DNA of 16,954 nucleotides from Gammaproteobacteria bacterium (GTDB lineage Bacteria > Pseudomonadota > Gammaproteobacteria > Xanthomonadales > Xanthomonadaceae): contig JAUIJO010000038.1 in the NCBI GenBank assembly GCA_030431185.1, positions 1 through 16,954 on the forward strand, read 5' to 3'. Positions 6,609-14,506 of the stretch are shown one piece after another. The notes beneath the pieces are model-generated. The model was given only the letters and a program-made list of their open reading frames with translations. It did no database searches and was not told the DNA's origin. The position numbers and the translations under genes were made by a program. Numbering within the stretch: position 1 is the first letter of the stretch; each line of letters starts with the position of its first letter.

Positions 6609-7271
6609 GTGCTCGAATTGGTCAAGGCCGGCGGTTGGCCGATGATCCCGCTGTTGTTGCTGTCGCTGGTGGCCCTGGCGATCATCGTCGAACGTGCCTG
6701 GACGCTGCGTCGTGCCGCCGTGCTGCCCGCGGGCCTGGGCAAGGAAGTGCGTGCCTGGGCCAGCCGCGGCAAGCTCGATCCGGCCCACATCGAGTCCCTG
6801 CGCAGGACCTCGCCCCTGGGGGAACTGCTGGCGGCCGCGCTGGACGTGCGCAATCGTCCGCGCGACCAGATCCGTGAACGCATCGAGGACGTGGGACGCC
6901 ACCTCGTGCACCGCATGGAGCGCTTCCTGAACACGCTGGGCACGATCGCCGCCGCCGGGCCTCTGCTGGGCCTGTTCGGCACCGTGGTGGGCATGATCCA
7001 GATGTTCCTGGTCATCGGCGACCAGGGCATCGGCGACGTCAACCAGCTCGCCGGCGGCATCGGCAAGGCGCTGGTCTGCACGGCCACGGGCATGATCGTG
7101 GCGATCCCGGCGCTGATGATGCACCGCTGGTTCCGGGGCCGGATCGGCGAGTACATCGTGACCATGGAGCACGAGGCCATCCAGCTGCTCGACACCCTGG
7201 AGCCGGCCGGCAAGGCGTCCCCGCCGAGCCCGGCCGGTGTGCGCAAGGTGCCCGCCAAGGTCGGGGCCTGA
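6609..7271 (+). CDS. exbB: ExbB/TolQ/MotA-family proton channel protein
   Basis: ExbB-type proteins form a pentameric inner-membrane channel around ExbD and convert proton motive force into mechanical work on envelope partners. The 220-residue protein begins VLELVKAGGWPMIPL and has three membrane helices: about 11-28, a long one at 101-131 containing GPLLGLFGTVVGM, and 146-168 containing TATGMIVAIPALM. The middle and last helices carry the MotA/TolQ/ExbB family signature. The GTG start is chosen because of the GGAGG at 6598-6602. exbD follows after 4 nt. The pair lies between comEC and msbA rather than beside tonB, tolA or tolB, so the energised partner is not evident. The symbol follows common annotation practice; a tolQ-like role is equally possible. 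Confidence 0.92.
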   Translation: MLELVKAGGWPMIPLLLLSLVALAIIVERAWTLRRAAVLPAGLGKEVRAWASRGKLDPAHIESLRRTSPLGELLAAALDVRNRPRDQIRERIEDVGRHLVHRMERFLNTLGTIAAAGPLLGLFGTVVGMIQMFLVIGDQGIGDVNQLAGGIGKALVCTATGMIVAIPALMMHRWFRGRIGEYIVTMEHEAIQLLDTLEPAGKASPPSPAGVRKVPAKVGA

Positions 7272-7275
7272 CGCC

Positions 7276-7722
7276 ATGCGCATCCAGGACCATCGCGCCT
7301 TCGACGAGCCCGAGATCAACCTCGTGCCGCTGATCGACGTGATCCTCGTGCTGATCATCTTCTTCGTGGTGACCACGACCTTCGACGCGCGCTCGGTCTT
7401 GAAGCTGCAGTTGCCACAGGCGACCGGCGAGGCGAACGACGCCAGCCAGTCTCTGAGCGTGCTGGTCAACGCCGACGGCCGCTACTTCGTCGACGACCGC
7501 GAAGTGCTGCGCGACGACCTGGAATCGCTGAAGTCCACGCTGGCCGAGGTCGCCGGCGACGATCGCGAGCGACCGGTGCTGTTGCGCGCGGACGCGCGCA
7601 CGCCCCACCAGGCCGTCGTGACCGCCTACGACGCGCTGGGCCAGCTGGGGTTCAAGCGGGTCATGATCGCCACCGCGCCGCAGGCCGCGACGCCGGCCAG
7701 CACCCCCGGGACGCCTCCATGA
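7276..7722 (+). CDS. exbD: ExbD/TolR-family biopolymer transport protein
   Basis: This is the stator partner of the preceding ExbB. The 148-residue product has a short cytoplasmic N-terminus with EPEINLVPLIDV, a single membrane helix (about 19-38) and a periplasmic domain ending with a Pro/Ala/Thr-rich tail. D21, at the start of the helix, is at the position of the proton-carrying aspartate of ExbD/TolR. The start ATG is 4 nt after the exbB stop; the open frame upstream to GTG 7237 overlaps exbB and lacks family resemblance. The TGA overlaps the msbA ATG by 4 nt, so ExbBD and MsbA are very likely translated from one mRNA. Confidence 0.93.
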   Translation: MRIQDHRAFDEPEINLVPLIDVILVLIIFFVVTTTFDARSVLKLQLPQATGEANDASQSLSVLVNADGRYFVDDREVLRDDLESLKSTLAEVAGDDRERPVLLRADARTPHQAVVTAYDALGQLGFKRVMIATAPQAATPASTPGTPP

Positions 7723-9467
7723 CGCAGCCCGACAGGGCCTGGGACATCTACCGGCGGCTGCTCGCCTTCGCGACGCCGTACCGTCCGCTGCTGCTGGTCG
7801 CCCTCGTCGGCATGGTCATCGAGGCCGCCGCGGGCGGTGCGTTCACCAAGCTGATGGAGCCGGTGGTCAACGAGACCTTCATCCGCCAGGACTCCGACCT
7901 GCGCGTCTGGCTGCCCCTGATCATCGTCGGCCTGTTCGTGGTGCGCGGGATCGCCGGCTACGTCAGCGACATGGGCATGGCGCACGCGGGCCGCGGCATC
8001 TCGCGCGACCTGCGGGTGAAGGTGCTCGACAAGTACCTGCGCCTGCCCGGCGAGCGCTTCGACAGCGAGCCGGTGCCATCGATGCTGGTGCGGCTGGGCT
8101 CGGACAGCGACCAGGTCGCGCAGGCCGCGGTCGATGCCCTGAAGGTCATGCTGCAGCAGTCGTTCCAGGTGATCGCCAGCCTGATCGTCATGCTGATCAC
8201 CAGTTGGCAGGTGACCATCGCGATCCTGATCATGGCGCCGCCGCTGGCCTGGGTCATGGACCGCGTGGGCAAGCGCTACCGCAAGATCAGCCACCGCATC
8301 CAGGAAAGCGGCAGCCAGCTGATGCAATCGGCCGACCAGGCGCTGTCCAACCAGCAGGAAGTGAAGGTCTACGGTGCCCAGGAGGTCGAGATGGCGCGCT
8401 ACGCCGCGCAGGCCGACCACCACCGCAGGCTCAGCGTGAAGGTCGAGTCGACCCGCAGCATCTCCTCGGCGATGGTGCAGCTGATGGGCTCGGCGGGCCT
8501 GGCCCTGTTGCTGTTCTTCGCCGGTCGCGAGGCGGCGGCGGGGCGCCTAAGCGCCGGTGGCTTCGTCGCCCTGATGATCGCCATGATGGCGATCATCCCG
8601 GCACTGAAGCAGCTGACCAACGTGCAGAACATGTTGCAGCGGGGCGTGGCCTCGGCCGAGCGCCTGTTCAACGTGCTCGATGCCGACGACGAGCCCGACA
8701 CCGGCACGCGACCGCTCGATCGCGCCGAGGGCGTGCTGGAATTCCAGGGTGTCACGGCCCGCTACCCGGGGCAGGCGACGCCGGCCCTGTCGGACGTCAG
8801 TTTCGAGGCGCGGCCGGGCACCGTCACCGCGATCGTCGGCCGCTCCGGCAGCGGCAAGACCAGCCTGATCAAGCTGATCCCGCGCTTCTACGAGCCCGAG
8901 GCGGGACGGATCTGCCTGGATGGCCACCCGCTGGACGAATACCGGCTCGGCGACCTTCGCCGCAACATCGCCCTGGTCGGCCAGCAGGTCATGCTGTTCG
9001 ACGGCACGGTCGCGGCGAACATCGCGTATGGCGAGTTGCAGCAGCGGTCCCCGGAAGCGCTTGAATCGGCGATCCGCGGCGCCAACGCGATGGAGTTCGT
9101 CGAGAAGCTGCCCGAAGGCGCGGGCACCGGCATCGGCAGCAAGGGGGGCAAGCTCTCCGGTGGCCAGCGGCAGCGCCTGGCGATCGCGCGGGCGATGCTC
9201 AAGGACGCGCCGATCCTGATCCTCGACGAAGCCACCGCGGCGCTCGACGCGGAATCCGAGCGCCTGGTCCAGGATGCGCTCGAGCACCTGATGCCCAATC
9301 GCACCACGCTGGTGATCGCGCATCGCTTGGCCACGATCGAGCACGCCGACCAGGTGCTGGTCATGGACGAGGGCCGCATCGTCGAGCGCGGCACTCACGC
9401 CGGATTGATCGCGGCCGACGGACTGTATGCGCATCTCCATCGAATGCAGTTCCGCGAGGCGACATGA
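7719..9467 (+). CDS. msbA: Lipid A export ATP-binding/permease protein MsbA
   Basis: MsbA is a homodimeric ABC exporter that flips newly made lipid A-core from the inner to the outer leaflet of the inner membrane. The 582-residue protein matches E. coli MsbA in length. It has an N-terminal six-helix membrane domain (about 1-320) and a nucleotide-binding domain. The latter carries Walker A at 374-382 (GRSGSGKTS), signature LSGGQRQR at 479-486, Walker B D503-E504, and switch H535 within AHRLATIEHAD. The start is in an ATGA overlap with exbD and the end in an ATGA overlap with lpxK. Linkage to lpxK and kdsB distinguishes it from generic multidrug ABC exporters. Confidence 0.97.
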   Translation: MTQPDRAWDIYRRLLAFATPYRPLLLVALVGMVIEAAAGGAFTKLMEPVVNETFIRQDSDLRVWLPLIIVGLFVVRGIAGYVSDMGMAHAGRGISRDLRVKVLDKYLRLPGERFDSEPVPSMLVRLGSDSDQVAQAAVDALKVMLQQSFQVIASLIVMLITSWQVTIAILIMAPPLAWVMDRVGKRYRKISHRIQESGSQLMQSADQALSNQQEVKVYGAQEVEMARYAAQADHHRRLSVKVESTRSISSAMVQLMGSAGLALLLFFAGREAAAGRLSAGGFVALMIAMMAIIPALKQLTNVQNMLQRGVASAERLFNVLDADDEPDTGTRPLDRAEGVLEFQGVTARYPGQATPALSDVSFEARPGTVTAIVGRSGSGKTSLIKLIPRFYEPEAGRICLDGHPLDEYRLGDLRRNIALVGQQVMLFDGTVAANIAYGELQQRSPEALESAIRGANAMEFVEKLPEGAGTGIGSKGGKLSGGQRQRLAIARAMLKDAPILILDEATAALDAESERLVQDALEHLMPNRTTLVIAHRLATIEHADQVLVMDEGRIVERGTHAGLIAADGLYAHLHRMQFREAT

Positions 9468-10501
9468 CCGGACGCACGCAGCGGGCGCGGGGACAGGCGC
9501 CACGCTACTGGTACGACGGTGCGGCCGCACCCCTCCACGCCAAGCTCGTTTCGGGCCTGTACGCCGGGGCGACCGGCCTGAGGCGCTGGCTGTATCGCAA
9601 GGGCTGGCTGCCTTCGCGCCATCCCGGCGTGCCCGTGGTGGTGGTCGGCAACATCACGGCGGGGGGATCCGGGAAGACGCCGTTGACCATCGCGCTCATC
9701 GAGCGGCTCCGCCAGCAGGGGTTCTCGCCGGGCGTGGCCAGCCGCGGCTATGGCCGCGAGGACGACGACAAGGCGCTGTGGGTCGACGCGAAGACCGACC
9801 CGGCCCTGGCCGGCGACGAACCGGTGCTGATCGTCGCCCACACCGGGGTGCGCTTGCGGGTCGATCGCGATCGGCACGCCGCGGCACGCGCCCTGGCCGA
9901 GGCCGGCTGCGACGTGGTCGTCTGTGACGACGGCTTGCAGCACTACGCGCTGGCGCGGGACATCGAGATCGAGGTCATCGACGGCCAGCGCCGGTACGGC
10001 AACGGTCGCCTGCTGCCGGCAGGGCCCCTGCGGGAGCCCGTCGAGCGTGGCCGGCGCTGCGACTTCCGGGTCGCCAACCTGCCCGAGGGCAACGGCGAGG
10101 GCGCGCGTGCCGGCTTCGGCGAGTGGCCCATGCGACTCGTCGCCGACAAGGCCGTTCCGCTGACGGGTGGCCGGCCCTGCGGGCTGGAAGCGTTCGCCGG
10201 CCACCGGGTGCATGCCGTGGCTGGCATCGGCAACCCCGAACGCTTCTTCTCGATGCTCCGCCAGCGCGACATCGCCGTGGTCCCGCATGCGTTCCCCGAC
10301 CACCACGACTACAGCGAGGCCGACCTCCAGTTCGGCAGCGCCTTGCCCGTCCTGATGACCGAGAAGGACGCGGTGAAGTGCCGCGAGTTCCGCGCCGCGA
10401 GCCACTACAGCGTGCCGGTGCGCGCCGAGCTGCCGGAAGCCTTCTGGGTCGCTCTCGTCGCACGCCTGCAGGCAATCGGGAGGCCCGATGCACACCCCTG
10501 A
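9464..10501 (+). CDS. lpxK: Tetraacyldisaccharide 4'-kinase
   Basis: LpxK phosphorylates the 4' position of the lipid A disaccharide precursor (tetraacyldisaccharide 1-phosphate to lipid IVA) at the cytoplasmic face of the inner membrane. The 345-residue product has an N-terminal amphipathic/hydrophobic segment. Its P-loop is family-specific, G62-N-I-T-A-G-G-S-G-K71-T72-P. It continues with the CDDGLQHYAL stretch (about 154-163), which contains the catalytic-type aspartates. Length is close to E. coli LpxK (328). It starts in the ATGA overlap with msbA and overlaps kdsB by 14 nt, so the msbA-lpxK-kdsB order of E. coli is preserved. Confidence 0.97.
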   Translation: MTGRTQRARGQAPRYWYDGAAAPLHAKLVSGLYAGATGLRRWLYRKGWLPSRHPGVPVVVVGNITAGGSGKTPLTIALIERLRQQGFSPGVASRGYGREDDDKALWVDAKTDPALAGDEPVLIVAHTGVRLRVDRDRHAAARALAEAGCDVVVCDDGLQHYALARDIEIEVIDGQRRYGNGRLLPAGPLREPVERGRRCDFRVANLPEGNGEGARAGFGEWPMRLVADKAVPLTGGRPCGLEAFAGHRVHAVAGIGNPERFFSMLRQRDIAVVPHAFPDHHDYSEADLQFGSALPVLMTEKDAVKCREFRAASHYSVPVRAELPEAFWVALVARLQAIGRPDAHP

Positions 10502-11267
10502 CCTCGACTTCGTCGTCGCCATTCCCGCCCGCCACGACGCATCGCGCCTGCCGGGCAAGCCACTGCGCCTGCTGGCCGGCGAGCCCCTGGTGCTGCATGT
10601 CGCGCGTCGTGCGCTGGCGGCGGGGGCGCGGGACGTGTGGGTCGCCGCCGACGATGCCCGCATCGCCGACGCGCTGCAGGGCGCCGGCGTGCGCGTGGCG
10701 ATGACCTCGCGCGAGCATGCCTCGGGCACCGACCGCCTCGCCGAATGTGCCGCCATTGCCGGATGGGACGACGAAACCATCGTGGTCAACCTGCAGGGCG
10801 ACGAACCCTTCGCCCCGGCCTCCGGCATCCGCGCGGTCGCGGCCCTGGTGCGCGACAGCGGGGCCGAGATGGCGACGCTGGCGACGCCGGTGGAGTCGCT
10901 CGAGACGCTGTTGGACCCCAACGCCGTGAAGCTGGTGCGCACGGGCAACGGAGACGCGCTCTACTTCAGCCGCGCACCCGTGCCATGGCCCCGGGATGCC
11001 TTCCAGGCCGATCGGACCCGCATGCCCGAAGGCGACCACTGGCTCCGGCACATCGGCATCTACGGGTATCGCGTTGGCTTCCTGAAGCGTTTCGCGGCGA
11101 TGCCACCGGGGCGCCTGGAAGGCATCGAGGCGCTGGAGCAGTTGCGGGTGCTCGAGGCCGGATGCCGGATCGCGGTCGCCCTGGCCCCGGAGGCGTTCCC
11201 GCCGGGGGTCGATACGCCCGGGGACCTCGCGCGTGCGGAAGCGCGCATGGGCGACGCCCATGGCTGA
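10488..11267 (+). CDS. kdsB: 3-deoxy-manno-octulosonate cytidylyltransferase (CMP-Kdo synthetase)
   Basis: KdsB activates Kdo as CMP-Kdo for addition to lipid IVA. The 259-residue product has the nucleotide-binding start I-P-A-R-H-D-A-S-R-L-P-G-K-P-L near residues 11-25. It has the HASGTDRLAE block (about 78-87) and the NLQGDEP motif (about 101-107) of the family. Later it carries YFSRAPVPWPRD and HIGIYGYR, again diagnostic of KdsB. The start overlaps lpxK by 14 nt, and the stop overlaps the phosphatase gene by 8 nt. The Trm112/YcaR-type gene that lies between lpxK and kdsB in E. coli is absent. CMP-NeuAc synthetases are related but lack this exact motif set. Confidence 0.96.
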   Translation: MHTPDLDFVVAIPARHDASRLPGKPLRLLAGEPLVLHVARRALAAGARDVWVAADDARIADALQGAGVRVAMTSREHASGTDRLAECAAIAGWDDETIVVNLQGDEPFAPASGIRAVAALVRDSGAEMATLATPVESLETLLDPNAVKLVRTGNGDALYFSRAPVPWPRDAFQADRTRMPEGDHWLRHIGIYGYRVGFLKRFAAMPPGRLEGIEALEQLRVLEAGCRIAVALAPEAFPPGVDTPGDLARAEARMGDAHG

Positions 11268-11748
11268 GCCGATCCGCCTGCTCGTGGTGTGCCTGGGCAA
11301 CATCTGCCGCTCGCCGATGGCCGAAGGCGTGTTGCGCGCGCGGATCGGGGCATCCCCGCTGGCCGGCCAGGTCGAGGTCGATTCGGCCGGCACCGGCGAC
11401 TGGCATGTCGGACAGCCGCCGGACCGCCGCGCGATCGCCAAGGCGCGGGAGCACGGCGTCGACATCGCCGGCCTCCGCGCACGCCAGTTCGGCGCCGCCG
11501 ACCACCACGACTTCGACTGGGTGCTCTGCGCGGACCGGAGCAACCTGCGCGATGTGCGACGCGTCGCGCCCGTCGAAGGCGCGCGTGCGCGGAGCGGGCT
11601 GCTGCTGGAGTGGGCGGCCCTGGAGGGCGAGGATGAGATCCCCGACCCCTACACCGGCGGCGCGGCGCAGTTCGAGCATGTATTCCAGCTGCTGGACGCG
11701 GCCGCCGACGGCATCGTGGCGCGGCTGCGGCGCGAATACCGGCGCTGA
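11260..11748 (+). CDS. Low-molecular-weight protein tyrosine phosphatase
   Basis: The 162-residue product has the LMW-PTP active-site loop C11-L-G-N-I-C-R17-S-P at the N-terminus and the general-acid loop D129-P-Y-T-G-G. It is therefore predicted to be a catalytically competent cytoplasmic phosphatase. In enterobacteria such enzymes (Wzb, Etp) dephosphorylate tyrosine kinases of capsule or exopolysaccharide export. Here no kinase is nearby and the gene follows Kdo synthesis, so the substrate is unknown. Start: ATG 11260 inside the end of kdsB (8-nt overlap), chosen because it puts the catalytic loop at the usual distance from the N-terminus; the longer GTG 11233 start is less likely. It is the last gene of the packed envelope block. 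Confidence 0.93.
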   Translation: MAEPIRLLVVCLGNICRSPMAEGVLRARIGASPLAGQVEVDSAGTGDWHVGQPPDRRAIAKAREHGVDIAGLRARQFGAADHHDFDWVLCADRSNLRDVRRVAPVEGARARSGLLLEWAALEGEDEIPDPYTGGAAQFEHVFQLLDAAADGIVARLRREYRR

Positions 11749-11749
11749 A

Positions 11750-11780
11750 CCCGGATGGCGGGGCAGGTGGCCATCCCGGG
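11750..11780 (+). other. Hairpin-forming inverted repeat after the phosphatase gene
   Basis: CCCGGATGG (11750-11758) can pair with CCATCCCGGG (11771-11780) with one bulged base and a 12-nt loop. It starts 2 nt after the stop codon. There is no T run behind it, so it is not a classical intrinsic terminator. It may stabilise the 3' end of the long upstream mRNA or act with Rho. The rest of 11781-11895 shows a short AGGGC/GCCCT palindrome and no convincing gene or promoter. Confidence 0.45.
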
Positions 11781-11895
11781 AGGCCAGGGCTTGCCCTCGG
11801 CGCGTTCGAACCCAATCCTTGGGCGGATGCCCCGCCTCACGCGCCCCCGTCGAATCCCCATCGTGCCCGGCCTCGTTACGACGTGGCCGGTCGGC

Positions 11896-11902
11896 AAGGG
11901 GG
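11896..11902 (+). promoter_or_regulatory. Ribosome binding site that decides the uvrC start
   Basis: AAGGGGG at 11896-11902 stands 7 nt before GTG 11910. No Shine-Dalgarno precedes the other in-frame GTG at 11883, so 11910 is preferred. Confidence 0.6.
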
Positions 11903-11909
11903 CCGGCGG

Positions 11910-13766
11910 GTGAGCGCTTCCCCGGCCACTCCGGCATTCGACGGCAAGGATTTCGTGCGCGGGCTCAGCACCGCGCCCGGCGTGTACCGGATGATCGCCG
12001 CCGACGACAGCGTGCTGTACGTCGGCAAGGCCGGCGCACTGCGCAAGCGCGTGGCGAGCTACTTCAACGCCTCGCCCAAGTCCGCGCGGATCATGTCGAT
12101 GCTGTCGCAGGTCGCGCGGATGGAGGTCACGGTCACGCGCACCGAGGCCGAGGCGCTGATCCTCGAGAACCAGCTGATCAAGTCGCTGAAGCCGCGCTAC
12201 AACGTGCTGCTACGGGACGACAAGAGCTACCCCTACGTGCTCATGACGCAGGAGGACTGGCCGCGCATCGCCATGCATCGGGGCGCGCGGGCGGTGCCGG
12301 GGCGCTATTTCGGACCGTACCCCAGCGTGGGCGCGGTGCGCGAGACGCTCAACCTGATGCACAAGCTGTTCCGCCTGCGAAGCTGCGACGACAGCGTGTT
12401 CCGCAACCGCTCGCGTCCTTGCCTGCAGTACCAGATCGGGCGGTGCAGTGCGCCGTGCGTGGACCTGGTGTCGGCCGATGAGTATCGGGAAAGCCTGCGT
12501 CGCGCGACGATGCTGCTGGAAGGGCGCAGCGACGAACTGACCGGCGAGCTGGGTCGGGCGATGGAGGCCGCGAGCGAGCGCCTGGAGTTCGAGGCGGCCG
12601 CGCGCCTTCGCGACCTCATCGCGTCGATCCGTACCCTGCAGGCGCGCCAGTACGTCGACGGGCGGGCGGCCGACCTCGACGTGCTCGCCGTCGCCATGCA
12701 GGGCGCGGCGGCCTGCGTGTTGCTGTTGGCGTTCCGCGACGGCCGCAACCTCGGCACGCGCGCGTTCTTCCCGCGCACGAACGGCAGCGAGAGCGCGGAC
12801 GAAGTCCTGGCCGCCTTCGTCTCGCAGTACTACGGCGAGCAGCGCCCGCCCTCCGAGATCGTCCTCGACCGCGACATCCCCGACCGCGAGCTGATCGAGC
12901 AGGCGCTGTCGGCCGTCGATGCACGCAAGGTCCGGATCCGCACGCGCGTGCGCGGCGAGCGTGCCGGCTACCTCGACCTGGCCGCCCGCAACGCGGCCCT
13001 GGCGCTGGCGACCGAACGTACCAGCCACGCCGCGCAGAAGGCGCGCTCGGAGGCCCTGCAGGCGCTCCTGGGGCTGGAAGAGCCTGCGTCGCGGATCGAG
13101 TGCTTCGACATCAGCCACACGATGGGCGAGGCGACCGTGGCGTCCTGCGTGGTGTTCGACGCGGAGGGCCCGGTCCGGGGCCAGTACCGCCGTTACAACA
13201 TCAGCGGGATCGAGCCGGGCGACGACTACGCGGCCATGCACCAGGCGATCGAGCGCCGGTTCCGGCGGGCGATGGACGAATCGGGGGTGCTGCCCGAGGT
13301 CCTGTTGATCGATGGCGGGGCGGGGCAGGTCGCGCAGGCACGCGAGGCGCTCGCCGAACTCGGTGTCCAGGGCGTGCTGCTGGTCGGCGTGGCGAAGGGC
13401 CCCGCACGCAGGCCCGGCGACGAGGAACTGCTGCTGCCCGATGGCCGCGGCGTGCGCCCGGGCGCGGATTCGCCAGCCCTGCAGCTGGTCCAGCAGGTGC
13501 GCGACGAGGCGCACCGTTTCGCGATCACCGGGCACCGTGGCAAGCGCCAGAAAGTGCGCAACACCAGTCGACTGGAGGACATTCCCGGCATCGGGCCGCG
13601 ACGGCGCGCGAGCCTGCTCAAGCACTTCGGCGGCCTGGGGGGCCTGAAGGCCGCCGGCATCGAGGAGATCGCCCGCGTCGAGGGCATCAATGTTTCACTG
13701 GCCGAGCGGATATATGCCACCCTGCATGGGTTGGATGCCCCCGGCTCCCAGAACGCCCCCACCTGA
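11910..13766 (+). CDS. uvrC: UvrABC excinuclease subunit C
   Basis: UvrC makes both incisions around a DNA lesion in nucleotide excision repair. With the GTG 11910 start it is 618 residues, normal for the family. The GIY-YIG domain for the 3' incision is at about 23-100, with G24-V-Y26, V-L-Y-V-G-K40 and R47. A UVR helical motif that binds UvrB lies near 205-240. The RNase H-like domain for the 5' incision has D400 (FDISHTMGE), D468 (LIDGGAGQ) and H535 (DEAHRFAITGHR). Two helix-hairpin-helix motifs (DIPGIGPRRR and the VEGINVS region) end the protein. It is separated from the upstream block by 161 nt and lies 22 nt before pgsA. No LexA-like palindrome is evident upstream. Confidence 0.97.
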   Translation: MSASPATPAFDGKDFVRGLSTAPGVYRMIAADDSVLYVGKAGALRKRVASYFNASPKSARIMSMLSQVARMEVTVTRTEAEALILENQLIKSLKPRYNVLLRDDKSYPYVLMTQEDWPRIAMHRGARAVPGRYFGPYPSVGAVRETLNLMHKLFRLRSCDDSVFRNRSRPCLQYQIGRCSAPCVDLVSADEYRESLRRATMLLEGRSDELTGELGRAMEAASERLEFEAAARLRDLIASIRTLQARQYVDGRAADLDVLAVAMQGAAACVLLLAFRDGRNLGTRAFFPRTNGSESADEVLAAFVSQYYGEQRPPSEIVLDRDIPDRELIEQALSAVDARKVRIRTRVRGERAGYLDLAARNAALALATERTSHAAQKARSEALQALLGLEEPASRIECFDISHTMGEATVASCVVFDAEGPVRGQYRRYNISGIEPGDDYAAMHQAIERRFRRAMDESGVLPEVLLIDGGAGQVAQAREALAELGVQGVLLVGVAKGPARRPGDEELLLPDGRGVRPGADSPALQLVQQVRDEAHRFAITGHRGKRQKVRNTSRLEDIPGIGPRRRASLLKHFGGLGGLKAAGIEEIARVEGINVSLAERIYATLHGLDAPGSQNAPT

Positions 13767-13788
13767 CGCGGTCCACGCGGAGTACTCG

Positions 13789-14355
13789 ATGAAGTTGACG
13801 GTTCCCACCATGCTGACCCTGCTCAGGATCCTGCTGATCCCGGTGCTCGTGCTGGTGTTCTACCTGCCCTTCAAGTGGACCAACTTCGCGGCCGCGTTCA
13901 TCTTCGCGCTGGCCTCGCTCACCGACTGGCTCGACGGCTGGATCGCGCGGGCCTACAACCAGCATTCAGCTTTCGGCGCGTTCCTCGATCCGGTCGCGGA
14001 CAAGCTGATGGTCGCGATCGCGCTGATGCTCACCGTGCAGGCCCACCCGACGATCTGGATGACCCTGTGGGCGGCGGTGATCATCGGCCGCGAGATCGCG
14101 GTATCGGCGCTGCGCGAATGGATGGCCGAGGTGGGGGAGCGTTCCAAGGTCAAGGTCGCCACCGTCGGCAAGGTCAAGACCATCGTGCAGATGGTCGCGC
14201 TGGTGTGCCTGTTGTACCAGGAGCCATTCGTCGGCTTGCCGGTCTTCGTGATCGGCGAGTGGCTGTTGGCCGCGGCGGCCCTGCTGACCCTGTGGTCGGG
14301 CCTGGCGTACCTGCGTGCCGCGTGGCCCACGCTCACCGCGGGCACGAAAATCTGA
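13789..14355 (+). CDS. pgsA: CDP-diacylglycerol-glycerol-3-phosphate 3-phosphatidyltransferase
   Basis: PgsA makes phosphatidylglycerophosphate, the committed step to phosphatidylglycerol and cardiolipin, at the inner membrane. The 188-residue protein has the complete CDP-alcohol phosphatidyltransferase motif: D46-x2-D49-G50-x2-A53-R54, then G63-x3-D67-x3-D71. It has several membrane helices (for example 10-25, 33-44, 73-85, 90-103, 124-138 and 148-165). ATG 13789 is preceded by GGAG at 13779-13782 and gives the canonical MKLTVPTMLTLLR start; the longer frame from 13690 overlaps uvrC and is rejected. The gene follows uvrC by 22 nt and precedes tRNA-Gly, as in E. coli. Confidence 0.97.
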   Translation: MKLTVPTMLTLLRILLIPVLVLVFYLPFKWTNFAAAFIFALASLTDWLDGWIARAYNQHSAFGAFLDPVADKLMVAIALMLTVQAHPTIWMTLWAAVIIGREIAVSALREWMAEVGERSKVKVATVGKVKTIVQMVALVCLLYQEPFVGLPVFVIGEWLLAAAALLTLWSGLAYLRAAWPTLTAGTKI

Positions 14356-14364
14356 AAAAAGCAG

Positions 14365-14392
14365 TTGACACTTTCGTGTCGATGCCTAAAAT
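14365..14392 (+). promoter_or_regulatory. Strong sigma-70 promoter of tRNA-Gly
   Basis: A perfect -35 TTGACA (14365-14370) and a near-consensus -10 TAAAAT (14387-14392) are separated by 16 nt. The -10 ends 12 nt before the mature tRNA. The bases after the -10 are GC-rich (GGCGGC), a discriminator type associated with stringent control of stable RNA genes. The -35 starts only 10 nt after the pgsA stop codon. Confidence 0.82.
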
Positions 14393-14404
14393 GGCGGCTC
14401 CTCA

Positions 14405-14480
<76 letters not shown>

Positions 14481-14486
14481 GTTTCA

Positions 14487-14504
14487 AGAAGGGGAAACCC
14501 TTTT
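14487..14504 (+). other. Short hairpin with GAAA tetraloop between tRNA-Gly and its terminator
   Basis: AGAAGGG (14487-14493) pairs with CCCTTTT (14498-14504), including one G-T pair, around a GAAA loop. It lies 6 nt after the tRNA CCA and 3 nt before the terminator stem. It may guide 3' end processing of the precursor, but no function is shown. Confidence 0.45.
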
Positions 14505-14506
14505 GA

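Noticed and set aside
9464..11748. Hidden small gene between lpxK and kdsB or between kdsB and the phosphatase
   Set aside because: The genes overlap directly (14 and 8 nt), leaving no room.
11749..11909. SOS (LexA) operator for uvrC
   Set aside because: No CTGT-N8-ACAG or Xanthomonas-type TTAGTA palindrome was found by eye.
12210..13625. 471-codon minus-strand open frame across uvrC
   Set aside because: It is antisense to intact uvrC with all catalytic motifs, and has a low-complexity H/R/A-rich product without recognisable domains.
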